Notes: generated by a model from the letters alone, not told the origin. 64,000 nt of DNA from Pelagibacteraceae bacterium AG-325-E13 (GCA_003282965.1 QBYF01000001.1:62001-126000), one strand, 5' to 3'. Shown: positions 1 to 8,858, numbered from the stretch's first letter. Numbers and translations: made by a program.

Positions 1-441
1 AGTCTTTTTGAGTCAGGAGCAATTTTAATTTATTTAGGAGAAAGAAGTGAAAAATTTTATAATAAAGAAGAAAGAACAACTATAAACCAATGGCTGATGG
101 GACAGATGGCTTATGTAGGTCCATTGTTAGGGCAACACCATCAGTTTCATCATTATAATCCTGGTAAAAGCAAATTTGGTGAGCAAAGATATTTTAAGAT
201 TGCTAAGCAAATTTATAAGGATTTGGATGAAAGACTGTCAGAAGCAAAATTTTTAGCAGGTGAAAATTACACAATAGCTGATATTGCAACTTTTCCTTGG
301 ATAGCTAGACATGAATGGCATGATATTGGATTAAAAAAATTTATTAATCTTAAACGTTGGTATGAAGAAATTGCGAAAAGAGATGCTGTTCAAAAGGGGT
401 ATGATTTACTAAAAAACGGTGAATTAATCCCAAATCCCTAA
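1..441 (+). CDS. glutathione S-transferase family protein (5' end outside window)
   Basis: Glutathione conjugation or reduction enzyme of the cytosolic GST superfamily. The frame is already open at base 1 and runs to the TAA at 439-441, so only the last 146 residues are visible and most of the thioredoxin-like N-terminal domain is missing. The visible part opens with LFESGAILIYLGE, the Glu/Ser glutathione-contact segment ending that domain. The helical C-terminal domain follows, with the conserved FLAGENYTIADIATFPW segment. The QHHQFHHY stretch is reminiscent of YghU/YfcG-type bacterial GSTs. Its substrate cannot be read from this fragment. An ATG at 97 would give a shorter product but lies mid-domain, so it is not the start. 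Confidence 0.9.
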   Translation, partial: SLFESGAILIYLGERSEKFYNKEERTTINQWLMGQMAYVGPLLGQHHQFHHYNPGKSKFGEQRYFKIAKQIYKDLDERLSEAKFLAGENYTIADIATFPWIARHEWHDIGLKKFINLKRWYEEIAKRDAVQKGYDLLKNGELIPNP

Positions 442-863
442 TCTTCTATAAAAATTTTTTCATCTCTTTCATGTTTTTCTTGAGCTTCTATTGAAAGAGT
501 TGCAACAGGTCTTGCCATTAATCTTTTTAAACCAATTGGTTCCCCTGTTTCTTCACAATAACCATAAGTTCCATCTTTTAATCTTTGTAGAGCAGAATTG
601 ATTTTATAAATAAGTTTTCTACTTCTATTAAGAGATTTCATCTCAACTGATTTATCCGTATAAGATGACGCTTGATCTACAATATCAGCTGAGGAGATAT
701 TATCATCGGACGAATTCAACAAATTACCTAAATTATTTCCTTGAATTATTTCTTTTTTCCATCTGATTAATTCCTCATTAAAAAATTTTTTATGTTTAGC
801 ACACATGTACTTTTCTTTAGAATTAGGAATATATTTTTTTTTAGTAGTTTTTTTCTTAAGCAT
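438..863 (-). CDS. dksA: RNA polymerase-binding transcription factor DksA, single-cysteine type
   Basis: DksA/TraR-family protein (141 aa) that enters the RNA polymerase secondary channel and, with ppGpp, adjusts promoter activity. The coiled-coil tip motif DxxDxA is present at residues 60-65 (DIVDQA). The zinc-finger region reads GYCEETGEPIGLKRLMARP, then ATLSIEAQ where E. coli has its second Cys pair. Only C103 of the four zinc cysteines remains, so a classic C4 zinc site is impossible. This pattern is, as far as I know, usual in alphaproteobacterial DksA. The stop codon overlaps the GST stop by 4 nt. A good sigma70-type promoter lies immediately upstream, leaving a leader of only about 10 nt. 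Confidence 0.93.
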   Translation of the reverse strand: MLKKKTTKKKYIPNSKEKYMCAKHKKFFNEELIRWKKEIIQGNNLGNLLNSSDDNISSADIVDQASSYTDKSVEMKSLNRSRKLIYKINSALQRLKDGTYGYCEETGEPIGLKRLMARPVATLSIEAQEKHERDEKIFIED

Positions 864-879
864 TTTTTGAGTTTTGGGG

Positions 880-907
880 AGTATATGTTTGAATTTATTC
901 GTGTCAA
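880..907 (-). promoter_or_regulatory. sigma70-type promoter for dksA
   Basis: On the minus strand, TTGACA (902-907) and TATACT (880-885) are separated by 16 bp, close to the sigma70 consensus. Transcription would start near 873-874, only about 10 nt before the dksA ATG (861-863). There is no room for a normal Shine-Dalgarno, so the message would be nearly leaderless. The assignment rests on sequence pattern alone. Confidence 0.6.
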
Positions 908-936
908 TAGCTTATAAATTGTATTAATTTGACATA

Positions 937-2304
937 ATGATTAATAAAAAAAATACATCTAATACTTTAACAATATTCTTGTTATTTCATTTAATAATTT
1001 GGACTTTAGTGCCGACTTTATCAAATGTGAATTTACCTTTAGATACAATAGAAGCTTTAGCTTGGGGTAGTAATTTAGACTGGGGTTTTAACAAACATCC
1101 CCCACTTAGTGCTTTTGCAGTAGAAATTTTTTACCAGATTTTCGGAAATCAAGATTGGGCTTATTATCTTTTAAGTCAAATTTTTGTAATAACTGCTTTT
1201 ATCGTTGTTTATAAATTTTCGATAGAAATTTTTAATAATAAAAATTTAGCTATTTTATCAGTGCTTTTACTTGAGGGTATTTACTTTTATAACTTTACAA
1301 CCCCAGAATTTAACGTAAATGTTGCACAGTTACCTTTTTGGGCTTTAACTGCTTATTATACTTGGAGATGTATTAAGTATGATAAAGGAACCGACTACGT
1401 ATTTTTAGGTCTTTTTGCTGGTTTAGGAATTTTATCAAAATACCTTTTTATTTATTTAATTATAGGAATAACACTTTTGTTTTTTTATTTTTTAAAGAGA
1501 GGAGCTAGATTTTCTCATTTTTTTATTGCGGGGCTAATAACCTTATTAATCATATTACCTCATTTACTCTGGTTAACTGAAAATAACTTTATTACTATCA
1601 CTTATGGTCTTTTAAGGACTGGTGGAGTTGGAAGTTTTTTAGACCACTTAATTTACCCTTTAATTTTCTTGGTAAAACAAATTGGTCTTCTAATTCCTTT
1701 TCTTCTAATGTTTTATTTTCTCATAAAAAAAGTAAAGCCTAAAATTAATTTAAAAGACAAAAAATTGGTATTTTTACTTTTAATTACTATAGCGCCAATA
1801 TTTTTTATGTTACTTACCTCAATGATAATGGGAGCTAAAATAAGAACAATGTGGATGACACCTTTTTACTTATTTTTTGGAGTTTTATTGATTTATATTT
1901 TTCAAAATAATATTTTAACAAAAAACTTGAATAAATTTTATTTTATTTTTTTATTTTTTTTTCTTATTTCTCCAATATCATATCTAGGAATTTCATTAAC
2001 AAAAGATATAAAAAGAACAGATTATCCTGGAAAAGAAATAGCACGTTTAGTTCAAAATAAATGGAATAATAATTTTATTAATGAAATTAAAATTGTAGTT
2101 GGCGATGAATGGTCTGCTGGAAACCTGTCTTATCATTTAAAGTCTAGACCCAAATGGATGGATAGTCTAAAAAATAAAGCTTCTTCAATTGAGCCGGATG
2201 AAGGGGTAATTTACACTGGAAATCCCGAAATATTAAAAAAGGTTTGTCCTGGAGTTTTTGGAGAAATTAAACCAGTAGGATACTGTATGATAGGTCAAAA
2301 ATGA
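937..2304 (+). CDS. glycosyltransferase family 39 membrane protein (PMT/ArnT-like)
   Basis: Polytopic inner-membrane glycosyltransferase (455 aa) of the GT39/PMT_2 superfamily, which moves a sugar from a polyprenyl-phosphate carrier onto a periplasmic acceptor. The first membrane segment is at about residues 10-30. It is followed by the periplasmic loop with the acidic motif LDTIEALAWG, corresponding to the catalytic Asp/Glu loop, and the family's HPPL motif. About ten further hydrophobic segments reach residue 355, and a soluble C-terminal tail follows. It overlaps the next gene (GT2) by ATGA, so the two are translationally coupled. The GT2 probably makes the lipid-linked sugar used here. 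Sugar and acceptor are unknown; ArnT-like lipid A modification is possible but unproven. Confidence 0.8.
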   Translation: MINKKNTSNTLTIFLLFHLIIWTLVPTLSNVNLPLDTIEALAWGSNLDWGFNKHPPLSAFAVEIFYQIFGNQDWAYYLLSQIFVITAFIVVYKFSIEIFNNKNLAILSVLLLEGIYFYNFTTPEFNVNVAQLPFWALTAYYTWRCIKYDKGTDYVFLGLFAGLGILSKYLFIYLIIGITLLFFYFLKRGARFSHFFIAGLITLLIILPHLLWLTENNFITITYGLLRTGGVGSFLDHLIYPLIFLVKQIGLLIPFLLMFYFLIKKVKPKINLKDKKLVFLLLITIAPIFFMLLTSMIMGAKIRTMWMTPFYLFFGVLLIYIFQNNILTKNLNKFYFIFLFFFLISPISYLGISLTKDIKRTDYPGKEIARLVQNKWNNNFINEIKIVVGDEWSAGNLSYHLKSRPKWMDSLKNKASSIEPDEGVIYTGNPEILKKVCPGVFGEIKPVGYCMIGQK

Positions 2305-3173
2305 AAAAAATTATTATTTTAATTCCAATATATAACGACTGGGAATCATTAATAAAATTGTTAGATGAAATCAATAAAGTAATTGAAAATAAAAATGATT
2401 ATGAATTCAGATGTATTGTAGTAAACGATTCATCTTCAGTTAAGCAGCCAAAATTATTAAAACCTTTAAATATAAAATCATTAAAGATAATAAACATGAA
2501 AGAAAATAGAGGACATGCTAGATGCAATGCTTTTGGTTTAAAATATACAAATAAAAATGAAAATTTTGATTATTTAATTTTAATGGATGGTGATGGTGAA
2601 GACAGACCTGAAGAAATTATGAGTTTATTAAACAAGATTAATGAAAACCCTTCTATTTCAGTAGTTGCTAAAAGAGCAAAGAGATCTGAAGGGGCTCTAT
2701 TCAAATTTTTATATGTAGTACACAAGATAATAACTTTTATTTTTACCGGAAAGAAAATTAATTTTGGCTACTTTAGTTGTTTAACTAAAAATGATGTAAA
2801 TACTTTAGTAAATCAAGCTAGTTTATGGAATAACTATTCGGGGTCTGTAAAGAAATATCTAGATAGGTATAATGAAATTCAGTCTATTCGAGGTTTTAGA
2901 TATTTTGGACCTTCAAAAATGACTTTATTAAGCCTTGTAATTCATTCTTTTTCAATTATTTCTATTTTTAAATATTCTGTTTTTTTAAGGTCAACCTTCA
3001 TGATTATAATTTTATCTTTTCTAACTAAAATTTTAGGTTCAATTACGATTATATTTCAAATTTTAATAGTATTATTTAATTTGATAATTTTCATTGTTTC
3101 TATGAGGGAAAATAAGGAAGACTTTTTAAGCAGCGATCAAAATGTAGAGGATGAAATAAATGTTTTACACTGA
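2301..3173 (+). CDS. glycosyltransferase family 2, polyprenyl-phosphate sugar synthase-like
   Basis: GT-A fold inverting glycosyltransferase (290 aa). The N-terminus has the nucleotide-binding strand IIILIPIYNDW and ends it with VVNDSS. The acidic metal motif appears as LMDGDGEDRPEEI at about residues 93-105, the form seen in dolichyl/undecaprenyl-phosphate mannose synthase-like enzymes. Two hydrophobic segments near residues 210-265 suggest membrane anchoring. Its start overlaps the GT39 stop by 4 nt. The inferred pathway is that this enzyme charges a polyprenyl phosphate with a sugar that the GT39 protein transfers outside the membrane. No closely related polysaccharide genes follow, so the final product is unknown. 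Confidence 0.82.
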   Translation: MKKIIILIPIYNDWESLIKLLDEINKVIENKNDYEFRCIVVNDSSSVKQPKLLKPLNIKSLKIINMKENRGHARCNAFGLKYTNKNENFDYLILMDGDGEDRPEEIMSLLNKINENPSISVVAKRAKRSEGALFKFLYVVHKIITFIFTGKKINFGYFSCLTKNDVNTLVNQASLWNNYSGSVKKYLDRYNEIQSIRGFRYFGPSKMTLLSLVIHSFSIISIFKYSVFLRSTFMIIILSFLTKILGSITIIFQILIVLFNLIIFIVSMRENKEDFLSSDQNVEDEINVLH

Positions 3174-3259
3174 AGAGTTGTATAAAGAGTCTTAAACAGA
3201 GTCAAAAAGGAATCAAAAGGTGAACATGCATTTTCGATTTTGCTTAATTGTTTACAATC

Positions 3260-3288
3260 TTGCACAGAGCAATTGAAGTATTTATTAA
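3260..3288 (+). promoter_or_regulatory. putative promoter for the GFA-glycerate kinase-tolC operon
   Basis: TTGCAC (3260-3265) and TATTAA (3283-3288) have a 17-bp spacer in the 133-nt gap after the GT2 gene. An AGGAG ribosome-binding site at 3297-3301 sits 5 nt before the ATG at 3307. Transcription start would fall near 3295, giving a short leader. This is a pattern match only. Confidence 0.4.
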
Positions 3289-3306
3289 TAATTAAAAGGA
3301 GAAAAT

Positions 3307-3669
3307 ATGAAAAAATTAAGTTGTCATTGTGGGGAAGTAGAAGCAGAAATAAACCTTCCCGGTTCTTTAGGAAAAATACTGAGATGTAACTGCTCAATCT
3401 GTAAAAGAAAAGGAGCAATAATGTCTATGGTGAAAAATGAAGAATTTAAAATTACAAAAGGTGAAAAAATATTAAAAATGTATCAATTTCACTCTAAAGT
3501 AGCGAAACATTTTTTTTGTTCAATTTGTGGAATTTATACGCATCATAACCCAAGATCAAATCCAGCTATGACTGGCTTTAATTTGGGATGTGTAGATGAT
3601 ATTGATACATTTAAATTAGATAACATCAATATTATTGATGGACAAAATCATCCTTTAGACAAAAAATAA
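3307..3669 (+). CDS. GFA-family (Mss4-like) zinc protein
   Basis: Small cytosolic protein (120 aa) of the glutathione-dependent formaldehyde-activating (GFA/CENP-V) family, a zinc-binding Mss4-like fold. Cysteine clusters are in the expected order: CHC at residues 6-8, CNCSIC at about 28-33, and FCSICG near residue 75. The closing segment contains NPAMTGFNLGCVDD. Only some family members act with S-hydroxymethylglutathione; most are uncharacterised, so a formaldehyde role is plausible but unproven. A strong AGGAG precedes the ATG. The gene lies 4 nt before the glycerate kinase gene, so co-transcription is very likely. Confidence 0.87.
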   Translation: MKKLSCHCGEVEAEINLPGSLGKILRCNCSICKRKGAIMSMVKNEEFKITKGEKILKMYQFHSKVAKHFFCSICGIYTHHNPRSNPAMTGFNLGCVDDIDTFKLDNINIIDGQNHPLDKK

Positions 3670-3673
3670 AAAA

Positions 3674-4594
3674 ATGAATTTTAAAAGTTCAAACTATTCA
3701 AATATTAAAAAGGCATATTTGAAATTTTTAAAAAAAAGAGAAGTAGCTGGAAAACCTATAGTAGATAAAATAGGTAAATTGAAAAGGTTCTATTTGCCGC
3801 TTTCTAAATGGATTTACATTGCTTATAAAAAAGATGATAAAACAAAGATTATTGGTTTATCTGGTGGACAAGGATCTGGGAAAAGCACAATTACAGGAAT
3901 ACTGAAATTTATTTTAAAAAAAGAATATGGTCTAGATTTATGTGTATTTTCTATAGATGATTTTTATAAAACTAAGACTGAAAGAAAAAAAATGTCAGAA
4001 AAAATTCATCCTTTGTTTCTTACTAGAGGAGTACCAGGGACACATGATGTTGAATTAATTAATAAAACTTTTCAAAATCTTAAAAAAAAAGTTTTTAAGC
4101 CTATTTTAATTCCAAAATTTGATAAATCTGCAGACGATAGGTACAAAAAATCTCAATGGACAAAAGTCAGAAAACCCCCACATGTAATTATTTTTGAAGG
4201 CTGGTGTGTAGGGGCGAGACATCAAAAAATTAGCAATCTTAAAAAATCTTTAAATTCTCTAGAAAATAAGTTTGACCCAGATTTAAAATGGAGGAAGAGA
4301 GTAAATAATCATTTAAGAGGACATTATAAAAAACTTTTTAATAGGATCGATAAATTGGTTTATTTAAAAGCACCAAGTTTTAATCATATTTTTCAATGGC
4401 GATTACTTCAGGAACAAAAATTAAAATTGACATCAAAAAATAAAGAGACTATGTCAAAATCTAAGGTTAGAGAATTTATAATGTATTATGAAAGAATAAC
4501 TAAACAAATGATGAAAGATTTTTCAAAAATATCGGATTTAACTATTTTTTTAGACAAAAAACATAGATCAAAAAAAATGAAATTTTTTAATTAA
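3674..4594 (+). CDS. D-glycerate 3-kinase (P-loop, GLYK type)
   Basis: Kinase (306 aa) expected to convert D-glycerate and ATP to 3-phosphoglycerate, the last step returning glyoxylate or serine-derived carbon to central metabolism. The Walker A loop GGQGSGKST is at about residues 64-72. FSIDDFYKT follows near residue 96, then the lid motif RGVPGTHDVEL and FEGWCVGAR, all characteristic of the plant/fungal GLYK-like family related to pantothenate kinase and uridine kinase. Length is normal for the family. It sits between the GFA protein and tolC with gaps of 4 and 0 nt. Another P-loop small-molecule kinase role is possible, but the motif order fits glycerate kinase best. Confidence 0.85.
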   Translation: MNFKSSNYSNIKKAYLKFLKKREVAGKPIVDKIGKLKRFYLPLSKWIYIAYKKDDKTKIIGLSGGQGSGKSTITGILKFILKKEYGLDLCVFSIDDFYKTKTERKKMSEKIHPLFLTRGVPGTHDVELINKTFQNLKKKVFKPILIPKFDKSADDRYKKSQWTKVRKPPHVIIFEGWCVGARHQKISNLKKSLNSLENKFDPDLKWRKRVNNHLRGHYKKLFNRIDKLVYLKAPSFNHIFQWRLLQEQKLKLTSKNKETMSKSKVREFIMYYERITKQMMKDFSKISDLTIFLDKKHRSKKMKFFN

Positions 4595-5884
4595 ATGAAA
4601 AGATTTATAATAGTATTCTATTTTTTCTTTAATTCTGTTTACGCAGAAAACCATCTCCAATTTTTTGTAGACGCGGCTTTAAAAAATAATCTAAAATTAA
4701 ATGCTGAAAGAAAAAATAATAAATCAATTAAACAAAATGTTAATATTTCAAGAAGCGAATTTTTACCAACCATTTCATTATCTGGTGACCAAACTAGCTC
4801 ACAATCTACTAACAAAACAAATCAAAGTGGATCAAATTTATCTGACTCAAATCTTGATACTGAAACAAAAACTGTATCTATTGATCAGAAAATATTTCAA
4901 GGATTTAAGGGATATAATTCGTTAAAAAAATCTGAATTAGAAGTACAAAAAGCTAATTTTACACTTAAAAAAACAGAGCAACAAACAATTTTAGACGCTA
5001 TATCTGCTTACTTTGATTTAATATTTAAAACCAAGAATGAAGAATTTAATATATCCAATGTAAATTTATTTGAAAGACAAGTAGAGTCAGACAGCGCTAG
5101 ACTACAAAAAGGTGAAATTACTTTAACAGATTTAGCGCAATCCGAATCTTCTTTGGCTGGAGCTAATGCAAATTTAATAAAAGCTAAAACAGAGCTATTA
5201 ACATCAAAAACTAACTTTGAGAGAGTTATTAGAGAAAAAGCTCCCATCATTATTAACTCTAGTGAGAGAATAGAAATTAAGCTTCCTAACACTTTGCAGG
5301 AAGCTATTAAAGTTGCAAAATTGAATAATTCAGATTTATTAATTGCTAAATTAAACTATCAGATAGCTGAAAAAGATTTAAACATAGAGAAAGCAAAATT
5401 ATCTCCCTCTGCTTCAATAAATTATTCAAAATCAGAAAATAAAGATTATAGCTCTACAATTGATGAAATTGATCAAGAAACTGTCAAAGCAACTATAAGT
5501 TGGCCAATAATCAAAGGAGGGGAAAATATTTCTTCAATTAAAAGATCTTCCTTAAAAAAACAAAGATCACTATTGTTATCTGATGATGCAGAAAATAGAG
5601 CAGTGACTGAGACTACTAATATATGGTCTAAGTACCAATCTTCAAAGAGTGTATTAGTAGCAACTGAAGCTCAATTAAAAGCTGCTGAAATAGCAAATGA
5701 AGGAATTACTCTAGAATATGATTCTGGAAACACCAGGACTACTCTCGAGCTAATCCAGTCTAGAAGTTTACTTTTAGATTCCAGAATTTCATTTGCTAAA
5801 GCAAAGAGAGATTTCATGATTTCTAAATTTGAACTAGCATTTCAATTGGGAACTTTATCTTCAAACTCTATTAAGTATCAATAA
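4595..5884 (+). CDS. tolC: TolC family outer membrane efflux protein
   Basis: Outer-membrane channel-tunnel subunit (429 aa) for type I secretion and multidrug export. A signal peptide is visible (MKRFIIVFYFFFNSVYA, cleavage before ENHL). Two repeated long-helix/beta halves follow, with the typical AIKVAKLNNSDLLIAKLNY and ISWPIIKGGENIS segments that open each half, and a long helical stretch containing YDSGNTRTTLELIQSRSLL near the C-terminus. It starts directly at the stop of the glycerate kinase gene. No ABC or RND partner is adjacent, as is common for a general TolC. A weak 5-bp A/T hairpin follows the stop but is not a convincing terminator. Confidence 0.9.
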   Translation: MKRFIIVFYFFFNSVYAENHLQFFVDAALKNNLKLNAERKNNKSIKQNVNISRSEFLPTISLSGDQTSSQSTNKTNQSGSNLSDSNLDTETKTVSIDQKIFQGFKGYNSLKKSELEVQKANFTLKKTEQQTILDAISAYFDLIFKTKNEEFNISNVNLFERQVESDSARLQKGEITLTDLAQSESSLAGANANLIKAKTELLTSKTNFERVIREKAPIIINSSERIEIKLPNTLQEAIKVAKLNNSDLLIAKLNYQIAEKDLNIEKAKLSPSASINYSKSENKDYSSTIDEIDQETVKATISWPIIKGGENISSIKRSSLKKQRSLLLSDDAENRAVTETTNIWSKYQSSKSVLVATEAQLKAAEIANEGITLEYDSGNTRTTLELIQSRSLLLDSRISFAKAKRDFMISKFELAFQLGTLSSNSIKYQ

Positions 5885-5977
5885 AGCCTAATTTTTAAAG
5901 CTTTTTAATACTTCTTGCAAAAAAGAACAAAATGTGTACATTTATTATAACGATTCGTAAAAACAAAAAGGATAAAA

Positions 5978-7081
5978 ATGACTAAAAATAATTTAAAAGT
6001 TGTGAAAACAGACAACAAAAAAGAGCAAGAATTAAAGGAAAAAAAGAAGTCTCTAGAAGCCGCTATAAGCCAAATAGACCAAAATTTTGGAAAAGGCTCG
6101 GTAATGAGACTTGGCCAACAACAAGCATTAGATGTTGAAGCTATTTCTACAGGATCATTAAGTTTAGATTTAGCCCTAGGGATAGGCGGATTACCAAAAG
6201 GAAGAATTATTGAAATATATGGACCAGAGTCTTCAGGTAAAACAACTTTAGCACTACAAGTAGTTGCTGAAGCTCAAAAAGCAGGTGGAATATGTGCTTT
6301 TGTAGACGCGGAACATGCAATGGATCCAGTTTATGCAAAAAAACTTGGAGTAAAAACAGAAGAACTTTTGATTTCACAGCCTGATACAGGAGAGCAGGCT
6401 TTAGAAATAACTGACACATTAATTAAGTCTGGTTCCGTTTCAGTGCTGGTCGTTGACTCAGTTGCAGCATTGACACCAAAAGCTGAATTAGAGGGAGAAA
6501 TGGGAGATCACCATGTTGGTCTTCAATCTAGACTTATGAGCCAAGCTTTAAGAAAATTAACTGGTTCAGTTTCTAAATCAAATACAATGGTTATCTTTAT
6601 AAATCAAATTAGAATGAAAATTGGTGTTATGTTTGGAAATCCGGAAACAACGTCAGGCGGTAATGCTTTAAAATTTTATTCGTCAGTGAGAATGGATATA
6701 AGAAGAATAGGAGCCATTAAAGATAAAGATCAAATAATTGGAAATTCAACTAGGGTAAAAGTTATTAAAAATAAAGTAGCTCCACCTTTTAAAGTTGTAG
6801 AGTTTGATTTAATGTATGGAAAAGGTATTAGCAAAGTCGGAGAGCTTGTTGATCTTGGTGCAAAAGCAGGAGTGGTTGAAAAATCAGGTGCTTGGTACGC
6901 TTATAAAGGTGAAAAAATCGGGCAAGGTAGAGAAAACGCTAAAATTTACCTAGAAAAAAATCCAAATATTGCAGCTGAAATTGAAAAAGTTATTCGAGAT
7001 CAAGCAGCAGCAATTTCAAAAGAGTTAGAAGGAAATCCTTCATCAAACGAAAAAATTAGCGAAGAAAAAGAAGACAAATAG
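5978..7081 (+). CDS. recA: recombinase RecA
   Basis: DNA-dependent ATPase (367 aa) that forms filaments on single-stranded DNA for homologous recombination and repair. The Walker A motif GPESSGKT lies at residues 82-89. Other hallmarks are [26 protein letters not shown], the Walker B region [14 protein letters not shown], the L2-region segment [23 protein letters not shown], and an acidic C-terminal tail ([10 protein letters not shown]). The first 25 residues are a lysine-rich extension. The 93-nt gap upstream is AT-rich. I looked for an SOS operator there and found only a mismatched half-site pair. A perfect hairpin follows the gene. Confidence 0.98.
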   Translation: MTKNNLKVVKTDNKKEQELKEKKKSLEAAISQIDQNFGKGSVMRLGQQQALDVEAISTGSLSLDLALGIGGLPKGRIIEIYGPESSGKTTLALQVVAEAQKAGGICAFVDAEHAMDPVYAKKLGVKTEELLISQPDTGEQALEITDTLIKSGSVSVLVVDSVAALTPKAELEGEMGDHHVGLQSRLMSQALRKLTGSVSKSNTMVIFINQIRMKIGVMFGNPETTSGGNALKFYSSVRMDIRRIGAIKDKDQIIGNSTRVKVIKNKVAPPFKVVEFDLMYGKGISKVGELVDLGAKAGVVEKSGAWYAYKGEKIGQGRENAKIYLEKNPNIAAEIEKVIRDQAAAISKELEGNPSSNEKISEEKEDK

Positions 7082-7104
7082 TTTACTTGCCATCTTAAAA
7101 TTGT

Positions 7105-7128
7105 AACGGGAGAAATGCTTCTCCCGTT
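7105..7128 (+). terminator. perfect 10-bp hairpin after recA, no U-tract
   Basis: AACGGGAGAA (7105-7114) and TTCTCCCGTT (7119-7128) are exact inverted repeats around a 4-nt loop, 24 nt after the recA stop. The stem is unusually G+C-rich for this sequence. Only one T follows the stem before CCC, so it is not a textbook intrinsic terminator. It may act as a bidirectional or Rho-assisted terminator or as a 3'-end protecting structure. The rest of the 172-nt gap holds a weak promoter-like pair (TTGATT 7152-7157, 18 bp, TAATAC 7176-7181) and a strong GGAGGG ribosome-binding site (7245-7250) for the next gene. Confidence 0.45.
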
Positions 7129-7253
7129 TCCCATGAAACAACAACTAATAATTGATTTATTCTACATATAGTATCTAATACTTCTAGTTGTAAAATAATT
7201 AGTATACAAAGTTCGCTAAATTTAGTTCAATTAAAATTCAACATGGAGGGTAA

Positions 7254-8807
7254 ATGAGTACACAACAAGCGAAAAGCTCGAAAGTGTCTTCAGCTCTAGA
7301 TACCTCTCATTTAAAAGTAAAATTTCCATTTAAAGCTAAATACGGCAATTATATAAATGGTAAATTTGTAGAACCAAAATCAGGCAAATATTTTGATAAC
7401 GTTAGCCCGATAAATAATGAGAAGATCTGTTCAGTTGCACGATCGAATGAAAAAGACGTAGATGCTGCATTAGACGCAGCTCACGCAGCTTTCCTAGAAT
7501 GGGGAAAGACAGACATCACTACTAGATCAAATATTTTGAACAAAATAGCTGATGTTATTGAAAAAAATCTAAACTTATTAGCAACCGCTGAATGTTTAGA
7601 CAATGGAAAGCCAATAAGAGAGTGTATGGCAGCAGACTTACCATTAGTAATTGATCATTGGAGATATTTTGCTGGAGTAATAAGAGCAGAAGAAGGATCA
7701 ATTGCTGAAATAAGTAATAATCAATACTCTTACAATTTTCATGAACCTTTAGGAGTTGTAGGTCAGATTATTCCTTGGAACTTTCCATTATTAATGGCAA
7801 CATGGAAATTAGCCCCAGCTCTTGCAGCAGGAAACTGTGTTGTATTGAAACCAGCTGAACAAACACCAGCATCTATTAATGTTTTAATGGAACTTATTGG
7901 AGATTTATTACCTCCAGGTGTAGTTAACATTGTTAGTGGTTTTGGATTGGAAGCGGGTAAACCTTTAGCATCTTCTAAAAGAGTAGCGAAAGTAGCATTT
8001 ACCGGTGAAACAACTACTGGAAGATTGATTATGCAGTACGCTGCACAAAACATAATTCCAATTACTTTGGAGTTAGGTGGAAAATCTCCAAACATTTTCT
8101 TTGAAGACGTCATGGAAAAAGATGATGACTTCTTTGATAAATGTATTGAAGGTTTTGTTATGTTCAATCTAAACCAAGGTGAAGTTTGTACTTGTCCAAG
8201 TAGAGCTTTAATTCAAGAGTCAATCTATGATAAATTCATGGAGAGAGCTATCGCAAGAACTAAAGCTGTAAAACAAGACAATCCTTTAAAAATGGAAACA
8301 ATGATTGGAGCACAAGTGTCATTAGAGCAGATGGAAAAAATTAAATCTTATCTTGACCTTGGTAAAAAGGAGGGAGCTAAAGTTCTAGCTGGAGGAAGTG
8401 TAGCTAAACTTAATAGTGGATTGGAGAAAGGAAACTATATCCAACCAACTATTTTTGAAGCTAAAAACAACATGCGTATCTCTCAAGAAGAGATCTTTGG
8501 ACCAGTTGTATCAGTGATTAAATTTAAAGATGAAGCAGAGGCATTAAAAATTGCTAATGATACTCTTTATGGTTTAGGAGCTGCAGTATGGACTAGAGAT
8601 GGCAATACAGCTCACAGAATGGGTAGAGGAATACAAGCAGGAATAGTGTGGACAAACTGTTATCATGCTTATCCAGCTCACTCGCCATTTGGTGGTTATA
8701 AACAGTCTGGAGTGGGTAGAGAAACTCATAAAATGATGCTTAACCATTATAGACAAAATAAGAATTTACATGTTTCTTACGCTGAGAAGAAATTGGGATT
8801 CTTTTAA
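7254..8807 (+). CDS. NAD-dependent aldehyde dehydrogenase, ExaC/AcoD acetaldehyde type
   Basis: Aldehyde dehydrogenase (517 aa) oxidising a short-chain aldehyde, probably acetaldehyde, to the acid with NAD(P)+. [21 protein letters not shown] carries the catalytic Asn (N176). LELGGKSPN carries the general-base Glu (E273). [11 protein letters not shown] carries the catalytic Cys (C312); this GEVCTC variant and the [14 protein letters not shown] context are typical of the ExaC/AcoD subgroup. A strong GGAGGG lies 3 nt before the ATG, the best ribosome-binding site in the window, suggesting high expression. A perfect hairpin lies on each side, and the DUF779 gene follows, a pairing common for this subgroup. 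The exact substrate is inferred. Confidence 0.92.
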   Translation: MSTQQAKSSKVSSALDTSHLKVKFPFKAKYGNYINGKFVEPKSGKYFDNVSPINNEKICSVARSNEKDVDAALDAAHAAFLEWGKTDITTRSNILNKIADVIEKNLNLLATAECLDNGKPIRECMAADLPLVIDHWRYFAGVIRAEEGSIAEISNNQYSYNFHEPLGVVGQIIPWNFPLLMATWKLAPALAAGNCVVLKPAEQTPASINVLMELIGDLLPPGVVNIVSGFGLEAGKPLASSKRVAKVAFTGETTTGRLIMQYAAQNIIPITLELGGKSPNIFFEDVMEKDDDFFDKCIEGFVMFNLNQGEVCTCPSRALIQESIYDKFMERAIARTKAVKQDNPLKMETMIGAQVSLEQMEKIKSYLDLGKKEGAKVLAGGSVAKLNSGLEKGNYIQPTIFEAKNNMRISQEEIFGPVVSVIKFKDEAEALKIANDTLYGLGAAVWTRDGNTAHRMGRGIQAGIVWTNCYHAYPAHSPFGGYKQSGVGRETHKMMLNHYRQNKNLHVSYAEKKLGFF

Positions 8808-8822
8808 CCAATAATATATACT

Positions 8823-8847
8823 GGCCCATGATTCTAAATCATGGGCC
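8823..8847 (+). terminator. perfect 11-bp hairpin between the aldehyde dehydrogenase and DUF779
   Basis: GGCCCATGATT (8823-8833) and AATCATGGGCC (8837-8847) are exact inverted repeats around a 3-nt loop, 15 nt after the aldehyde dehydrogenase stop. There is no U-tract, as at the hairpin after recA. The right arm contains an in-frame ATG (8841) for the DUF779 gene, which would be buried in the stem. The structure could attenuate read-through, stabilise the upstream message or limit DUF779 translation. The assignment as terminator is uncertain. Confidence 0.45.
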
Positions 8848-8858
8848 GTACATTAAAA

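Noticed and set aside
3137-3418. Minus-strand reading frame of 93 codons across the gap after the GT2 gene
   Set aside because: It overlaps the real GFA gene on the other strand, has low-complexity hydrophobic content and resembles no family.
5925-5939. SOS-like operator before recA (GAAC-N7-GTAC)
   Set aside because: It differs from the alphaproteobacterial direct-repeat SOS box (GAAC-N7-GAAC) in the second half-site, and a lone match in AT-rich DNA is weak. I saw no supporting second site.
8841-8858. Longer DUF779 start at ATG 8841
   Set aside because: The codon lies in the right arm of the hairpin, there is no Shine-Dalgarno, and relatives begin near the 8859 start.
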